NCBI GenBank assembly: GCA_038503035.1
Contig: JAVSML010001166.1
Span: forward strand, 248,001-312,000
DNA from: Crocodylus rhombifer
Taxonomy: Eukaryota > Chordata > Crocodylia > Crocodylidae
DNA: 64,000 nucleotides
Direction: 5' to 3'
Positions 45,109 through 56,667 of the stretch are shown piece after piece. A program made the translations under genes and the position numbers. The stretch's first letter is position 1, and every line of letters begins with the position of its first letter. The notes below the pieces were generated by a model. That model ran no database searches, was not told the origin of the DNA, and saw only the letters and a program-made list of their open reading frames with translations.

Positions 45109-47985
45109 AGATTCATAGATGTTAGGGTCAGAAGGGACCTCAATAGATCATCGAGTCCAACCCCTGCATAGGTAGGAAAGAGAGCTGGGTTCAGATGACC
45201 CCAGCCAGATGCCTATCTAACCTCCTCTTGAAGACCCTTAGGATAGGGGAGAGCACCACCTCCCTTGGGAGCCCATTCCAGATTTTGGCCACGCTAACTG
45301 TGAAGAAGTTCTTCCTAATGTCCAGTCTAAATCTGCTCTCTGCTAGCTTATGGCCATTATTTCTTGTAACTCCTAGGGGCACCTTGGTGAGTAGAGACTC
45401 ACCTATTCTCTTCTGCACCCCCATGATGAATTTATAGGCAGCCACAAGGTCGCCTCTCAGCCTTCTCTTGTGGAGGCTGAAGAGGTCCAGGTGCCTTAGT
45501 CTCTCCTTGTAGGGCTTGGCCTGCAAGCCCTTGACCATATGAGTGGCCCTTCTCTGGACCCTCTCCAGGTTATCCACATCTCTCTTAAAGTGTGGCACCC
45601 AAAACTGAGCGCAGTATTCCAACTGTGGTCTGATCAGCACCCGATAGAGGGGAACTATCACCTCCTTGGTTCTGTTTGTCATGCGTCTGCTGATGTACAA
45701 TAAAGTGCTGTTAGCTTTGCTGATGACTTTGTCACACTGACGATTCATGTTCGTCTTGGAGTCTCCTAGGACTCCGAGGTCCCTTTCCCCTTCCGTGCTG
45801 CAAGCAGGTCATTTCCTAGGCAGTAGGTGTGCTGGACATTTTTCCTCCCTAGGTGCAGCACTTTGCATTTCTCCTTGTTAAATTGCATTCTATTGTTTTC
45901 TGCCCATTTGTCCAACCTGTTCATGTCTGCCTGTAGTTGTTCCCTGCCCTCTGGTGTTTCCACTTCTCCCCACAGTTTTGTATCATCTGCAAACTTGGAT
46001 AGAGTACACTTCACTCCCTCATCCGAGTCACTGATGAAGACATTGAAGAGTATCAGTCCAAGAACCGAGTCCTGCGGGACCCCACTGCCCACATCCTTCC
46101 AGGTCGATACCGACCTGTCCACCACCACTCTCTGGGTATGGCCCTCTAGCCAATTTGCCACACATAATCATCCAAGTCACAGCCTCTTAATTTGTTCCTG
46201 AAGTCTAAGTAAACAATATCTACCCCTACTCCTGTGTCCATGTGTTTTGTAACCTGGTCATAAAAAGAGACTAGATTAGTCAGGCATGATCTACCTGCTA
46301 CGAACCCATGCTGGTTTCCCCTCAGCATAATTTTTCCTGCTGGGCTCTCACATATATGAGCCTTAATAATGTTTTCAAAGACTTTACCAAGGATGGAGGT
46401 GAGACTGACTGGCCTGTATTTGCCTAGATCCTCCTTCCTCCCCTTCTTGAAAATAGGGACCACATTGGCCCTTTTCCATGAGTGCTCAAATAGTCTTGCC
46501 AGTGGCTGTGCAATGATATCAGCCAGTGTCTTCAGTACCCTCAGCTGGAGCTCATCCGGGTCTGCCGACTTAAACACAAATGACTCTGCACCATCTCAGG
46601 GTTGATGCTTGGTGGTCTGGCGCCCTGCTGTTGTCTCTTTACCATCCCATTGTGAGACTTGTTTTGCCTCTCGTTTAGAAACACTGAGGCAAAGAATTCA
46701 TTGAGGAGTTCAGCCTTGTCCCCCCGTCTGTCACCAATTGCTTTTGCCCGTTCAGTAGCAGTCCTATACCGCCCTGGGCCTTCCTTTTACTCCCTATATA
46801 TCTGAAAAACAATTTTTTGTTATCCTTAACTTGGGATACCATCCTCAGCTCCATGGTAGCTTTGGCCTTTCTGACTGCCTTCCTACAACTGTGAGCTGAG
46901 GAGGCATACTCCTCTTTAGTAACTTCTCCCTGTTTCCACTGCTTATATGCCCCCCTCTTTGCCCTTAGGCTGCTCTGGATTTCTCATCAGCCAAGGAAGC
47001 CTCTTGTCCCCTTTCCCCCTTTTCCCCCGCATCGGAATTGTTTCTCTCTGCGCCTGAGGCATCACTTCCTTAAGGCACAGCCACCCTTCCTGAGCTCCCA
47101 TCTTGCCAAATCTCTTACTCTACAGTGCATCATTGACTAAATGCCTGACCTCACTGAAGTCAGCCTTCCTAAAGTCTAGCACTTCTACCCTACTAGTTAC
47201 CTTTCCCACTCTATGCCTTATGGTGAATTCTGTTATTTGGTGGTCACTGTCCCCCAGGTGTAGGTCCCCTACTGTGTCATCCCCTGTTGCCAATACCAGG
47301 CTGAGTATGGCATTCCCCCTAGTGGGACCACGTACCTCCTGCAGCAGGTGGAGGTCCTGCACACAGAATAGGAACCTGCATGAACGGTGGGAATTGCTGT
47401 CTGCGTCTCCCAGCAGATATCAGGGTAGTTTAGGTCCCCCATGACTACCACTGCTCTAGTCTTTATGTTCTCTGAGACCTGTCTCAGGAGTTCCAAATCT
47501 AGTTCTTCCCATTGGTGTGGGGGTCTGTAGCAGACCCCTACCACCAAATTCCTTTTCCCTTGACCTCCATGTATCCTAACCCACAATCCTTCTACTTTCT
47601 TCTCCTTCAATTCCATTTTGATAAGGGTCAATGTATAACACTCCTTGATGTAGAGTGCAACCCCTCCCCCTCTCCTCCCTACTCTATCCTTTCTATACAG
47701 CTTATAGCCCTCAAAGTTTACCACCCAGTTGTGGGTAGAGTCCCACCAGGTTTCTGTTAGCCCCACTAAGTCGTAAGTGTTTTCTGCAAGCAGGAGTGCT
47801 AGTTCATCCTGCTTGTTCCCCATGCTCCTAGCATTAGTATATAGGCACTTGAGCCCTGTGACTGGCATCTTTGTTGCCCCCTGGCTCTGATGCCCAATGG
47901 GCCCCTTATTGCTTACCTGCTTATTGCTTACCTGTGCTATACTGCTGGATGTCCTGTGGATTGCAGGTTCCTGATGTTCTCCTTC
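45109..47985 (-). mobile_element. Near full-length CR1 LINE ORF2
   Basis: The 3' end is GATTCATAGATGTTAGGGTC in reverse at 45109, the usual CR1 terminus. Reading leftward from 47868, ORF2 shows the AP endonuclease (47868-47269: TNARSMGNK, GLTETWW, VVVMGDLNYPD). A second frame follows (47362-47120) with the GDSDHQ catalytic His motif, then the linker, and RT (46577-45766: VVPIFKKGRKED, YRPVSLTSI, GSGVPQ, KFADDTKLW). The C-terminal domain is 45748-45191. Frames break at least four times. A deletion after VDIVYLDFR removes the stretch before NWLEG. It is only moderately diverged, so relatively recent. The 5' boundary is estimated from CR1-like leader text up to about 47985. Confidence 0.9.
47890..47915. 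repeat. 26-bp direct repeat, copy 1
   Basis: ATGCCCAATGGGCCCC followed by TTATTGCTTA; identical to 48216-48241. This copy lies in the CR1 leader. Confidence 0.85.
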
Positions 47986-48215
47986 TTCTCTTCTGCTTCC
48001 CCATCAAACATTCTTGCTAAACATGGAACACTTCCTGAGTACTCACTACAAAATACTGGAGGAAGAACCATTCATTAACTCCACAGACTACGAAATGTAA
48101 CAATATATTCCAAGGTAATCATGAAATAATTGCAATGAATTCTATTCCCTACTTCTTTTCAAATTAAAATTGTGTAAGCAAAGGGCACAGTATTCTTAGC
48201 TTGGATATACTAATA

Positions 48216-48241
48216 TGCCCAATGGGCCCCTTATTGCTTAA
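48216..48241. repeat. 26-bp direct repeat, copy 2
   Basis: Identical to 47890-47915, outside the recognisable CR1 sequence, 326 bases further on. Confidence 0.85.
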
Positions 48242-48270
48242 AAGAGACCTTAATAAAAGAGGTCTCTTTT
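48242..48270. repeat. Perfect 10-bp stem hairpin
   Basis: AAAGAGACCT and AGGTCTCTTT are perfect inverted copies separated by 9 bases and followed by a T-run. It directly abuts the second 26-bp repeat. Confidence 0.7.
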
Positions 48271-48880
48271 TTCATAATGATAAACCTTTATCAAAGATTT
48301 TGAAATTGCAATGCTTACATTGAAACATTTTCATCTTGATGACTAGTTGCTGCTAATCACAGTGCAGAATAGATGTTACAGATACACCCTTTTTGTCTTC
48401 CGTTGGCAAGTGGTGTAAACAATACTTGTGAGCAAAACTTGCTGTTAGCTTTGTGGCATTCCCTTTTGGAATTAGCAGATTTAGCTGAGCAGAGATTGTG
48501 CGTAACAATTTTAATAAAGTTAAAGGGATGAATTGTTTGCTAGCATCCTAGTTAAGTCAGCCTGAAATGACATCTCTGAACATTGATAAAGAATTAGAAA
48601 ACAGTCCTGATTTTCCTGGCTACCCACTGCTGTATCCAAAAATTATTCCATGGTTATGTCTGCCTTACATGCCAGCCATTAACTTTTTTGAATGCCCTAC
48701 TCAGTCTGTTCTTAAACTACCATGAAAACATGGCGGATTAAGGTTTGTTATACTGGGCCTGGATCTACACTCATTTTACCTTCCACCAAAATATTCTTCA
48801 TTTCACGGCAGCTGACAGGCAAGTCCAGTTTTCCTGACTTTCAGCAACTGGTTGTCCTCCCATTTCCCTCAGGTCACCTT
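48271..48880. other. Intergenic, nothing assigned
   Basis: AT-rich DNA with no supported feature. Confidence 0.5.
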
Positions 48881-49167
48881 GGGTGTCTTTACACATGCTC
48901 CAGGGGATGCTTTAATTAGACAGGTTCTCGGGAGCCGCTCTCATTAAAGCACCTGCAGCATCTCATGTATTCAGTGTTCTCCACTTAAAAATGGTAGCGT
49001 GGGTGCTTTAGTTAAAGCTTGTTCAATGAGGTGCAGAGGTGCTGAATACACATGATGCTGAGGCAGCTGGAGTGTGCTTATTAGCATACTTGATTAATCA
49101 AGTATGCTCCAACACATTCTAATTAGAACACATTGGAGCAGGCATTGGACATGCGTATAGGTGACCC
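48881..49167. mobile_element. MITE containing a perfect 26-bp palindrome
   Basis: The ends are GGGTGTCTTTACACATG and, in reverse complement, GGGTCACCTATACGCATG, imperfect inverted repeats of the same style as the TCTACACA families. The interior contains paired GCTTTAATTA/TTAAAGC words and a perfect 26-bp palindrome at 49083-49108. No target duplication is recognised. Confidence 0.55.
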
Positions 49168-49239
49168 TCATGATATTACTCCACGGTTTGTAGGGGCATG
49201 CTGGCTTATGACAAATCATACATCCTCCCTGGATCTAAT

Positions 49240-49777
49240 GGCCAGTCTACACATGAATTAATCTGGAATACCTGTTCAAAAATAACTCCAAGTATGGATC
49301 CATTTTTTTTTCTGGAATATCAGTACCGTCTCATTCCTTGTTATAAATAACTTTGAAGATGGGTTAAGCTGAACCAGAAGTCAGCAACCTCTGGCACGTA
49401 TGCTGAGCATGGCACACCACTGCCAGCTTAAGCTCTAAGCAGCTGCTGCCAGCCATGGAGCCCAGACTGCTCCCAGCAGGCAGCTGGAAGGCTGGAAGCC
49501 CTGCTGCAAGCAGACCGGGCTCTGTGGGCCGGCTGCAGCTGGAAGGCTGCAATCAGCTGCTCCGGGCTCCAGCATGTCGGCACTCTGGCACCTTCCTAGG
49601 TAGACATTGTGGTTTTTTCGGCACTCCGGCCAAAAAACATTGCCTACCCCTGAGCTAAACCACTAAAAAGTACTTTTATTCTAAAATAAGTGCGGCCACT
49701 CATACAAATATTTCATCATGGCTGTTCTGCTTTATACTACCCTATTCTGGAATAATCTTCATGTGTAGAAAATTAGA
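49240..49777. mobile_element. MITE split by a nested hAT-like insertion
   Basis: The outer ends are GCCAGTCTACACATGAATTA and, in reverse complement, a TCTACACATGAAG stretch. Both are followed inside by TCTGGAATA-type words. The middle (49375-49652) is a separate hAT-like element. Confidence 0.55.
49375..49652. mobile_element. hAT-like MITE nested in an older MITE
   Basis: The left end is CAGAAGTCAGCAACCTCTGG and the right end ATTGCCTACCCCTG, inverted hAT-type termini. AGCTGAAC (49367-49374) and AGCTAAAC (49653-49660) form a target duplication matching in seven of eight positions. The interior is GC-rich, with repeated CTGGAAGGCTG. It is 278 bp and non-coding. Confidence 0.8.
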
Positions 49778-51650
49778 CTTAGACTATACTACATGTTGCT
49801 CACAAAGTCAGTGCTTTGTCAGGGCTTCTTTAGTCATGCAGTCCATGGATACTTTCGAAATTATTCCTTGTTCACAAATATTGAATTACAGGCCCAATTC
49901 TCCGCTGCATTGCAAGGTGTAGTGTACATATAAGGTACATTATCATTTGTACCTACGCAGAGAAGTCTGCAAATACTACCAGATCAGAATGGTAATACTT
50001 TAGACTCATTGTGCATAAGTGTGCATGAATACATAAAGTACAAAGCAAAGTAGAATAAGATCCTGCATGAGCATGTTCTCAGATACCATACCAATGAAGA
50101 GTGTACAGACAGACAGGAAACTATCTGTATTATTCTGTGTTGCTGCTCCCTGGGTTGATAAACCACTGTTCATAAACTAGAGTTTAAAAAGTAGGTGAAA
50201 AAGGAAGATAAAAGTCTGAATTGAAGAAGTATGTGGCTTTAAGAGATGCTGAGAGTTCTTTGTGTCTAGTTGATTCTATCAGTAATAAACAGCAGCAGCC
50301 TCAGGCAGAAAAAAATATAATAATGGTGTGCCCAAGAGAATAATGAGAGAGAGAGAGAGAAAGAAAAGAAAACAGGATATGTAAAGAAACCCTTCTGCTA
50401 TGTAAAAAAAGCCGCTCCAGAAAGAAAGCTTATTAAAAATTCACTCAGCATTATTACAATAGATTCAGGAGGCCTAATCAGGAATGTGATCCCACTGTGC
50501 TGCATTCCATGTAAAAATATAGTAAGAGATCATTATTTCCTGGAAAGCTTAAATGCTGTGGCTTGGATCCTGTAACTCCTTGTGCTTGGGCAGACTTCTG
50601 TACAGATCCTGTCACAAGACAAAGGCCTATTTCAGGAAAAAAATGTAGTGCAAAATGTGAAAGAATGGGAAAACAAGGATGAGGTTGGCAGTTGCATGGG
50701 TATAACCTTTTAACATTTAATTTTGGTCTGCTGAACCTTCCTTGATGTACCTGGTTCAAAAATTCAGCCATGTAATTATTTTGATAGCTTTAAACCAGTT
50801 AAGGACTCTCCTGCTGTTACTTTTAATTAATTTTATTCTTCATATTACTTAAGTTTCTTCTTACTTGAAATTCATGAGAATGAAAAAACAGTATGGATTA
50901 CTTGATGATAACAGCATGCTCTTTTGGGCTCAAGCCATTTTTTTACATCTCCAGTATTTTCTTTTATATTGTCACATGCTATTTGTAACATGCTATACAT
51001 TTACTTTCTGAGATTTCCCAAACCATGTTTGTCCTGTGTTAACCATTTTTCATCCAGAGATTGTGAAAATAGAAAAGAACGAACAAAACATCCTGCCCCC
51101 TAACAGTCTCATTAAAACAAAGAGTACATACATATGGAAGATGTGACAGAAAGGACAACATGTTTTCACATATTTTGTAACTGGTCAAGAACATTGCCAA
51201 GGTCCAAATGCACATTGTTTGGCTTGATTCCTCTCCAGCAGAGTAAAACAGCACTTGGAGCTGCCCTCCACTGAGTGATAGAAACAAGTATGTTTAAAAG
51301 TTATTTCACCTGTTTCCAAAAAGCATGGGTTAAATGATGAATTTCCCAACATTTTTGAGAGGGGATGCTTCTGAATGTACTGTCAGAGATAGATTTCAAT
51401 AGTGACATTCACTCGGGTTAAGCCCTGTCTCCAGCAAAAGAAATGTTCCACCAGAGAGAACTGCTAATAGTGCTGAATCACCATTTACTGATCTATCAAA
51501 TACATTAACAGTAATAACTGGTACCAGCATTTTCTCCATTTGCTATGCCAGTTAATCTGAACTCTTTAATCTTTGAAGGTTTCTGTAAACTGCCCACCTT
51601 GAACTGATAAGAACGTGAACTGATGTTCACTTTTCAAACCTGAAAGGCAG
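49778..51650. other. Intergenic, GA microsatellite
   Basis: AT-rich DNA with a short GA repeat at about 50346-50370. Nothing else is assigned. Confidence 0.5.
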
Positions 51651-52240
51651 CCAGACCCCTGAAGTGGCCTATACCAGGAGGCAGGGGACTAGAGCATGCC
51701 TCCCAGCCTGCCAACCACTGCAAAGAGCCGGGAGACATGCTTTCCCTTTAGCCACCAGCCAGCTAAGGAAGGGATATGGAGGGAAACCCCACACAACAGA
51801 CCCCCAGCCAGGGTCTCCTTGGAGCCAGGGAAGGGGGAGGGGAGCCCAGTGGAGCTGGGTTGTACCCAGTGGGGAGGCGGGTAGAGCCCACAGTGGGGTC
51901 TTTATTCCCCCCCACCCAAGCTGGGAGCCAAGGCAATCACCCAGCCATACCCCAGCCAGTGGGCCAGCTGGGGAGGGAGTGTGAGGAGAAATGTACCCCC
52001 CGGCCCTGGAGCCTCTCTTGGGCTGTGCCCAGCATGCAGGCAAGGCCACAGTGAGGGCTTTACTCCAAATACCCCAGCTGGGAGCCAGACCAATTCCCCC
52101 AGCAGAGGAGGTGGCAGGGCCAGGGGAATCTGCCTGGATCTGGGCTGGTGGTGGAGCTGCCCTGCTCTGCTGGAGCACAGAGCTTAGCACAGGGCTGCAC
52201 AGCATCCTGAGATGCTGGAGGACTGTGACTTAAGTTGAAG
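51651..52240. repeat. GC-rich block with 158-bp tandem duplication
   Basis: CACAGTGGGGTCTTTA at 51889 and CACAGTGAGGGCTTTA at 52047 begin parallel stretches that both continue into CCAGCTGGGAGCCA-type text, a period of 158 bases. The block is GC-rich and probably a DNA-transposon interior. Open frames on both strands are compositional. Confidence 0.5.
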
Positions 52241-52250
52241 TGGGGGGGAT

Positions 52251-52436
52251 CTGGGACAGAAATTTCATAAACTGGTTTGGCCTAAATCAGTTAAGTCTGA
52301 TACTACATCCATCTAGATTTAGTTTAATCCAGTTTCCACTGTTTTAAAAGTGGTTTAAGTGCACAGAACTTCTGTTCTGTTACAGGTTTAAACTAGTTCC
52401 TGGTCACTTAAACCGGCTTATGTATAACTTCTGCTC
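52251..52436. mobile_element. MITE, GGGACAGAA family, copy 1
   Basis: It starts GGGACAGAAATTTCATAAAC and ends in AACTTCTG-type text. The AAACTGGTTT and ACAGAACTTCTGTTCTGT words are shared with 57339-57479. Confidence 0.5.
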
Positions 52437-52606
52437 TTAGCGCAAGGGTCAAGCAACAGTTGCTAGCACAGTGCCTTCAATGTAAGATGGTCCTGTTGTT
52501 TAGCCAGAGGCAGATAAGGTGTTTGGGAGGTTCTTTCTAGTGAGGCTGGCAGAGCTCCTTGCCCAGAGGGAGCTAATGAAGGAGTCTATGGGGGAAGTGT
52601 TAGAGA

Positions 52607-52847
52607 CAAAGCCAACCCTAGCGGGGTGTAGGACCTGGGGCAAATTGGCCTGTGCAGGGCCTCCTTAACACTGCGTGGGGCTGTGGTACCCCTGCGAAGT
52701 GGGGGGAGGGGTTCTCTGTGCTTCTTCTGTGGCGCAGAACTGAGCCGCCAGCTCCAGGTGGGCCCCATGGAAGGGCTCCATGGGGCCCCCCAAAGCACAG
52801 GGCCTGGGGCAGTTGCCCCAATTCACTGTACCCTAGGGAAGGCTCTG
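52607..52847. mobile_element. hAT-like MITE with perfect 8-bp target duplication
   Basis: The ends are CAAAGCCAACCCTAG and, in reverse complement, CAGAGCCTTCCCTAG. GTTAGAGA stands exactly on both sides (52599-52606 and 52848-52855). The interior is GC-rich with inverted GGGGCA/TGCCCC words. It is 241 bp and non-coding. Confidence 0.85.
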
Positions 52848-53164
52848 GTTAGAGACAGGCCATTCAGACACCTGAGAGAGACATAGAAAGAACATGACAT
52901 CCTAGACAGAGCAACTGCTGGTATGAGAGAACTGTGAGTGGAGTGGGAGGTGAGAGCTACAACCTCTAATGCCCAGCTATCTGGAGTAGGTACAGTGCCT
53001 TGAAGAACTGACTGAGTAAACTGGTGATACCCTAATGCAAGGATAATTAGAAGGGACTAAAGGAACTTGTCTCAAGTGTGAAGAATTGAATTCCTCTACA
53101 TTCTGTTCCAATAAATATCTGCAAGGAAGTGATTAATGTCTTACAGGAAGCTTACTGGGGTACA

Positions 53165-53960
53165 ATTTGTGGGCTGGGTACAGACATTCAAAAAGCCCAA
53201 GTCTGAATTGATTCAATCTTTGCAGGTTAGTGTAACCTGTGTAGATTGAGCTGATTTGCAAGTGAATAGACATTCACTTTTGATTCCAGAAATGCAGCCA
53301 CACGCCTGCAGTGACTCAGGATACAAGCCAGGAGGTGGTAGAGCAGGTTCTCAGTTGGAGGGAAACTGAGCTGAGATGGGGGAGTGTGGCCAGACCCCAG
53401 TAGCCTGAGGGGAAGCGGGGGTTAATTTCCTCATTGTGGGGAGCGGGGAGGGGGAGCTCAGACACCAGTAAGCTCTGCTTTTGCACCTGGGACCACAGTG
53501 GCCGGATGCTGGTAGCCTGAGGGGAAGGGTGGAGTGGCGCGGGCACCAACATAGAGTTGGCTCTGTTCCGTGCTGAAGATCCCCTTAGGCAGGGTCCATG
53601 CTGCAGTGCCTGGGCCAAGTCCCTCGGAGGAGAGGAGAGCAGCGCCCAATGCTGAGGCAGATCCAGCCATGGGGGGGGAGCAGGGGAGGGGGATGTGACG
53701 TGGCTGCAGGAGCAAAGGGGAGGTGTGAGGGAGCCAGGGCTAACTGCTGCTTCCTGCTGCGGCAGCATGACCCGGGCTGAGGCAGCTCTAGGGGGTGGGT
53801 GTTAGTGCCTGCTTCCTCCTGCCTCCAGCCCCATGTGGGGGCTGCGGTTTGCAGGTGGACTTCAGCTGGAGTGTGGCTCCCCATCCCCTCTTCATCTCCC
53901 ATTGGAGCAGAGAAGATGGGTAAATGTGCAAGCAGCCAGTGCCATCAGATTGTCAGTGTT
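53165..53960. repeat. GC-rich repeat related to 57.5-57.8 kb
   Basis: GATGCTGGTAGCCTGAGGGG occurs at about 53505 and again at 57729. A third, similar AGTAGCCTGAGGGGAAG is at 53399. The left edge GGGTACAGACATTC resembles a DNA-transposon terminus. No matching right end is found. Confidence 0.4.
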
Positions 53961-55565
53961 GACATTGTCGTTCTCTAAAAAACAGTCTTTTTTCACCACT
54001 GTAAGTCAAAAAGCAATAGTTAAGTTTACAAAAGCTTAAGGGGGGGCATAGTTATTACAATACCTACATGTGATCCTTTCATCCCCATGGTGCCATCTTC
54101 ACATGTAATAAAGATTCAGAGAGGCTAGAGTCATGGCCCTGATTATGGCCCTCCACTTATTTTGAAGAGTCTGGATCTACTGGTAATGTTATTTTATGTA
54201 GTCCTCACGTTTTCTAAATCCACAGATTGAGTTTGTCTGTGGCTCCCAAAGATGCTTATGTCTTTGGAGTGATACTGCTCAAAGCTTCTCCCTATCCTTA
54301 TGAACGTACACAGCAAGGGTCACAATTTAGTCCTCGGCAATATAAGGCTCAAACTGTACAGCAAGCTTTCAAAGACATGGCACCGCAAGTGAGACTGACC
54401 ATGCAACAGATTATATTGGGCATGCCCCTTAGGTGTTTTGTGAATACAAGTCTGTACTTTGTGCTTATTTTCTTCTCGGCTTTAAACCACAGACTGTTTT
54501 GGTTATCTGCGTGACAAGTCTCAACCCAACAGAATTTCAAGCTTGCCAAGAATAATATGTAATGCAGAGCAAAGAAGGTTGAAAATATATCCCTTTTATT
54601 CTTTGACACTCAGTAATGGTTGAAGTAGCAGTAAAGTGCAACCCTATTTAGTACTTCAATTGTTGTTAACATGCCTGAAAAGGCTGAAATTATCACAATT
54701 GAAAATAGAACTTTCTGTTGAAGGCAATGCTAATTTTTGTTCTAACACATTTTCTGCAAGAAACCCATTCATGAGGGACTGAAGGCATTATTTTCAGTTA
54801 CTTATGATTGATGTCATGTACTTAAACTAAATCTTCCTTAACACAGGCTAAATCTTGCTTGGTTCCTACTCTTTCTATATTTTTTGTGTTTTATAGCACT
54901 TGGAAAATACCCAAAACATGATCTAGATTTGAACCATAAAGCACTGGAATTTCCTGTCTTACTAAAAGCTGCATGTTTTTTAGCCAGTACAACAGTATTT
55001 TGCAATAATAATAATACATGTTAGCTAATACACTAAAAAAGCTGCTTATTTGGGCTAAGTCTACCTTTCAGCTAGAGTGAGTAATCTTCAGGGAGATGCA
55101 GTAGCTAGTTACTTTTCTAATTAAAACGAAAGTCAGCACAGAACTTGAATGTAAAGATGGGCCCATGCAGCAAACTTCAGATTTGATCTAGATTCCAAAC
55201 AGCCTGGAATCTATGGATTTTATGTCAGTTGTTTTTTTTTTCACTTGTGTAATAAGAAAGACTAGTCTTTGAAATGATGATCCTTGTTTTCTCCTTTCCT
55301 ACTTCAGCTGTGTTCAGATCTGAAAATTTTAGTTCAGCTCTTCAACCAAAAATAAATAGAGTGTTTATGACTCAGAAGATTGTCTGCATCTAGAAACAGC
55401 TATGTGGTAAGGAACAACTGGGACAACTGCCAGACCAGACAGAGTTGAGGCAGCAGAGATATGTAAGATGTGGGAAGGTGCCAGCAACTAGCAAAGATGA
55501 AGCAAAAGCTGTGAGAGAGAGTCTACTGCAACAAGGAAAAGCTCCCTGTGTCCAGAAGCAGTATT
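53961..55565. other. Intergenic, one unassigned open frame
   Basis: AT-rich DNA. The plus-strand frame 54227-54514 (95 codons) has ordinary protein-like composition and begins after a CCACAG acceptor-like site, but I recognise no family. Confidence 0.4.
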
Positions 55566-56005
55566 GTCTATGGCATGGGTGGACAATTATTTCAGGTGGA
55601 GGGCCGCTTACCCAGTTTTGGCAGGCTTTCGAGGGCCGCATGGGTTGCCCCACCCCTTGACAGGTGCCCCGCCCCCTGGTCACCACTTTGGGACCAATGT
55701 CCCAATGTCTTGGTCCTATATCCCAGGGCCAGCACCGGTGGGGCCCAAAGCGGGGCACAGGCTGGCAGGGGTCTGTGGAGCTGGGCTGGGCTGCACCAGC
55801 AGGGATAGGGGGGAACTGGCCTGACTCCATAGAGCCCCTGCTGGCTGGGACCCCGCGTTCCTGCTACCCTGCTCTGGGCTCTGCCAGCACTGGCCCTGTG
55901 TTCCCGCTGGTTCCTGCGCCAACTCACATCCAGTGCCCCCCAGCCCAGTCCAGGTGGGAGGCAGCGCACAGCCCAGACCCCCTGCTCACCAGCAGGGAAG
56001 AAGCT

Positions 56006-56194
56006 GGTGCTGAGCGTGGGGAAAAGTGGCCCCTTGCTTGCCCCGTGGCAGGCACTCCCTGCTACAGGTGCTCGCAGCTCATGTGGGGCTGTCTGGAGCA
56101 GGCACAGGCAGCCCCACACAAGCTGCAAGCGGCTACAGTGTGGGGCGCTGGCCACAGGGCAAGCGAGGGACCACTTTTCCCCATGCTCAGCACC
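56006..56194. repeat. Palindromic module 1 (centre 56100)
   Basis: It opens GGTGCTGAGC and closes GCTCAGCACC. GGGGAAAAGTGG at 56018-56029 pairs with 56171-56182. Arms of about 90 bases are complementary with scattered mismatches. Confidence 0.8.
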
Positions 56195-56463
56195 AGGTTG
56201 TAATCTGGCCCTGCTGCCAGTCTGGGCTCCAAGCTGACTCTGGGCTTGCCTGTCACTGGCAGCAGCTGCAGCCCCCCCACTTGCCATGCTGGGCAGTGTG
56301 GGTTGCTGCTGCCTGCCTGGAGCTCACATGCTGGGCAGCCCAGAGGTGACTGCCTGGCATGACAAGTGGGGGGACCATAGCTGCTGTTGCCATGTGCAGC
56401 CCCGACAGGTGAGGCTGGAGCTGGCATGTGGCCCTGACTGGTAGTGGGGCTGGGTTACATTTT
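56195..56463. repeat. Palindromic module 2 (different arm sequence)
   Basis: AGGTTGTAATCTGGCCC on the left pairs with GGGGCTGGGTTACATTTT on the right, and CCCCCCCACTTGCCATGC pairs with GGCATGACAAGTGGGGGG. The arms differ in sequence from modules 1, 3 and 4. Confidence 0.7.
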
Positions 56464-56652
56464 GGTGCTGAGCACAGGGTGGAGAGGAAGTGGGCCCTTG
56501 CCCACCCCATGCCTGGCACCCCTCACTGCAGCTGCTCGCAGCCTGCCTGGGGCTGCCTGTGCCTGCTCTGGATAGCTCTGTAGGCTGTGAGTGGCTGCAG
56601 TGCAGGGCGCCAGCCACAGGGCAGGGGAGGGGCCACTTTCCTCCATGCCAGG
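56464..56652. repeat. Palindromic module 3 (same arms as module 1)
   Basis: It opens GGTGCTGAGC like module 1 and has the same length, 189 bases. CAGGCACAGGCAGCCCC-type text near the centre is shared with modules 1 and 4. Arms are more diverged than in module 1. Confidence 0.65.
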
Positions 56653-56667
56653 AAAGAGCCCAGGGAA

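Noticed and set aside
48242..48270. Hairpin plus T-run as a transcription terminator or RNA gene
   Set aside because: The pattern suits bacterial terminators, not a vertebrate context; no promoter or RNA gene accompanies it, so it is kept only as a structural repeat.
54227..54514. Guanylate cyclase or kinase-like pseudogene
   Set aside because: Only a short resemblance to a DVYSFG motif; flanking kinase motifs are absent.
55592..56287. 231-codon minus-strand frame and many overlapping frames on both strands at 55.4-57.1 kb
   Set aside because: They arise from GC-rich palindromic transposon sequence, where both strands stay open together; no domain and no codon preference is evident.
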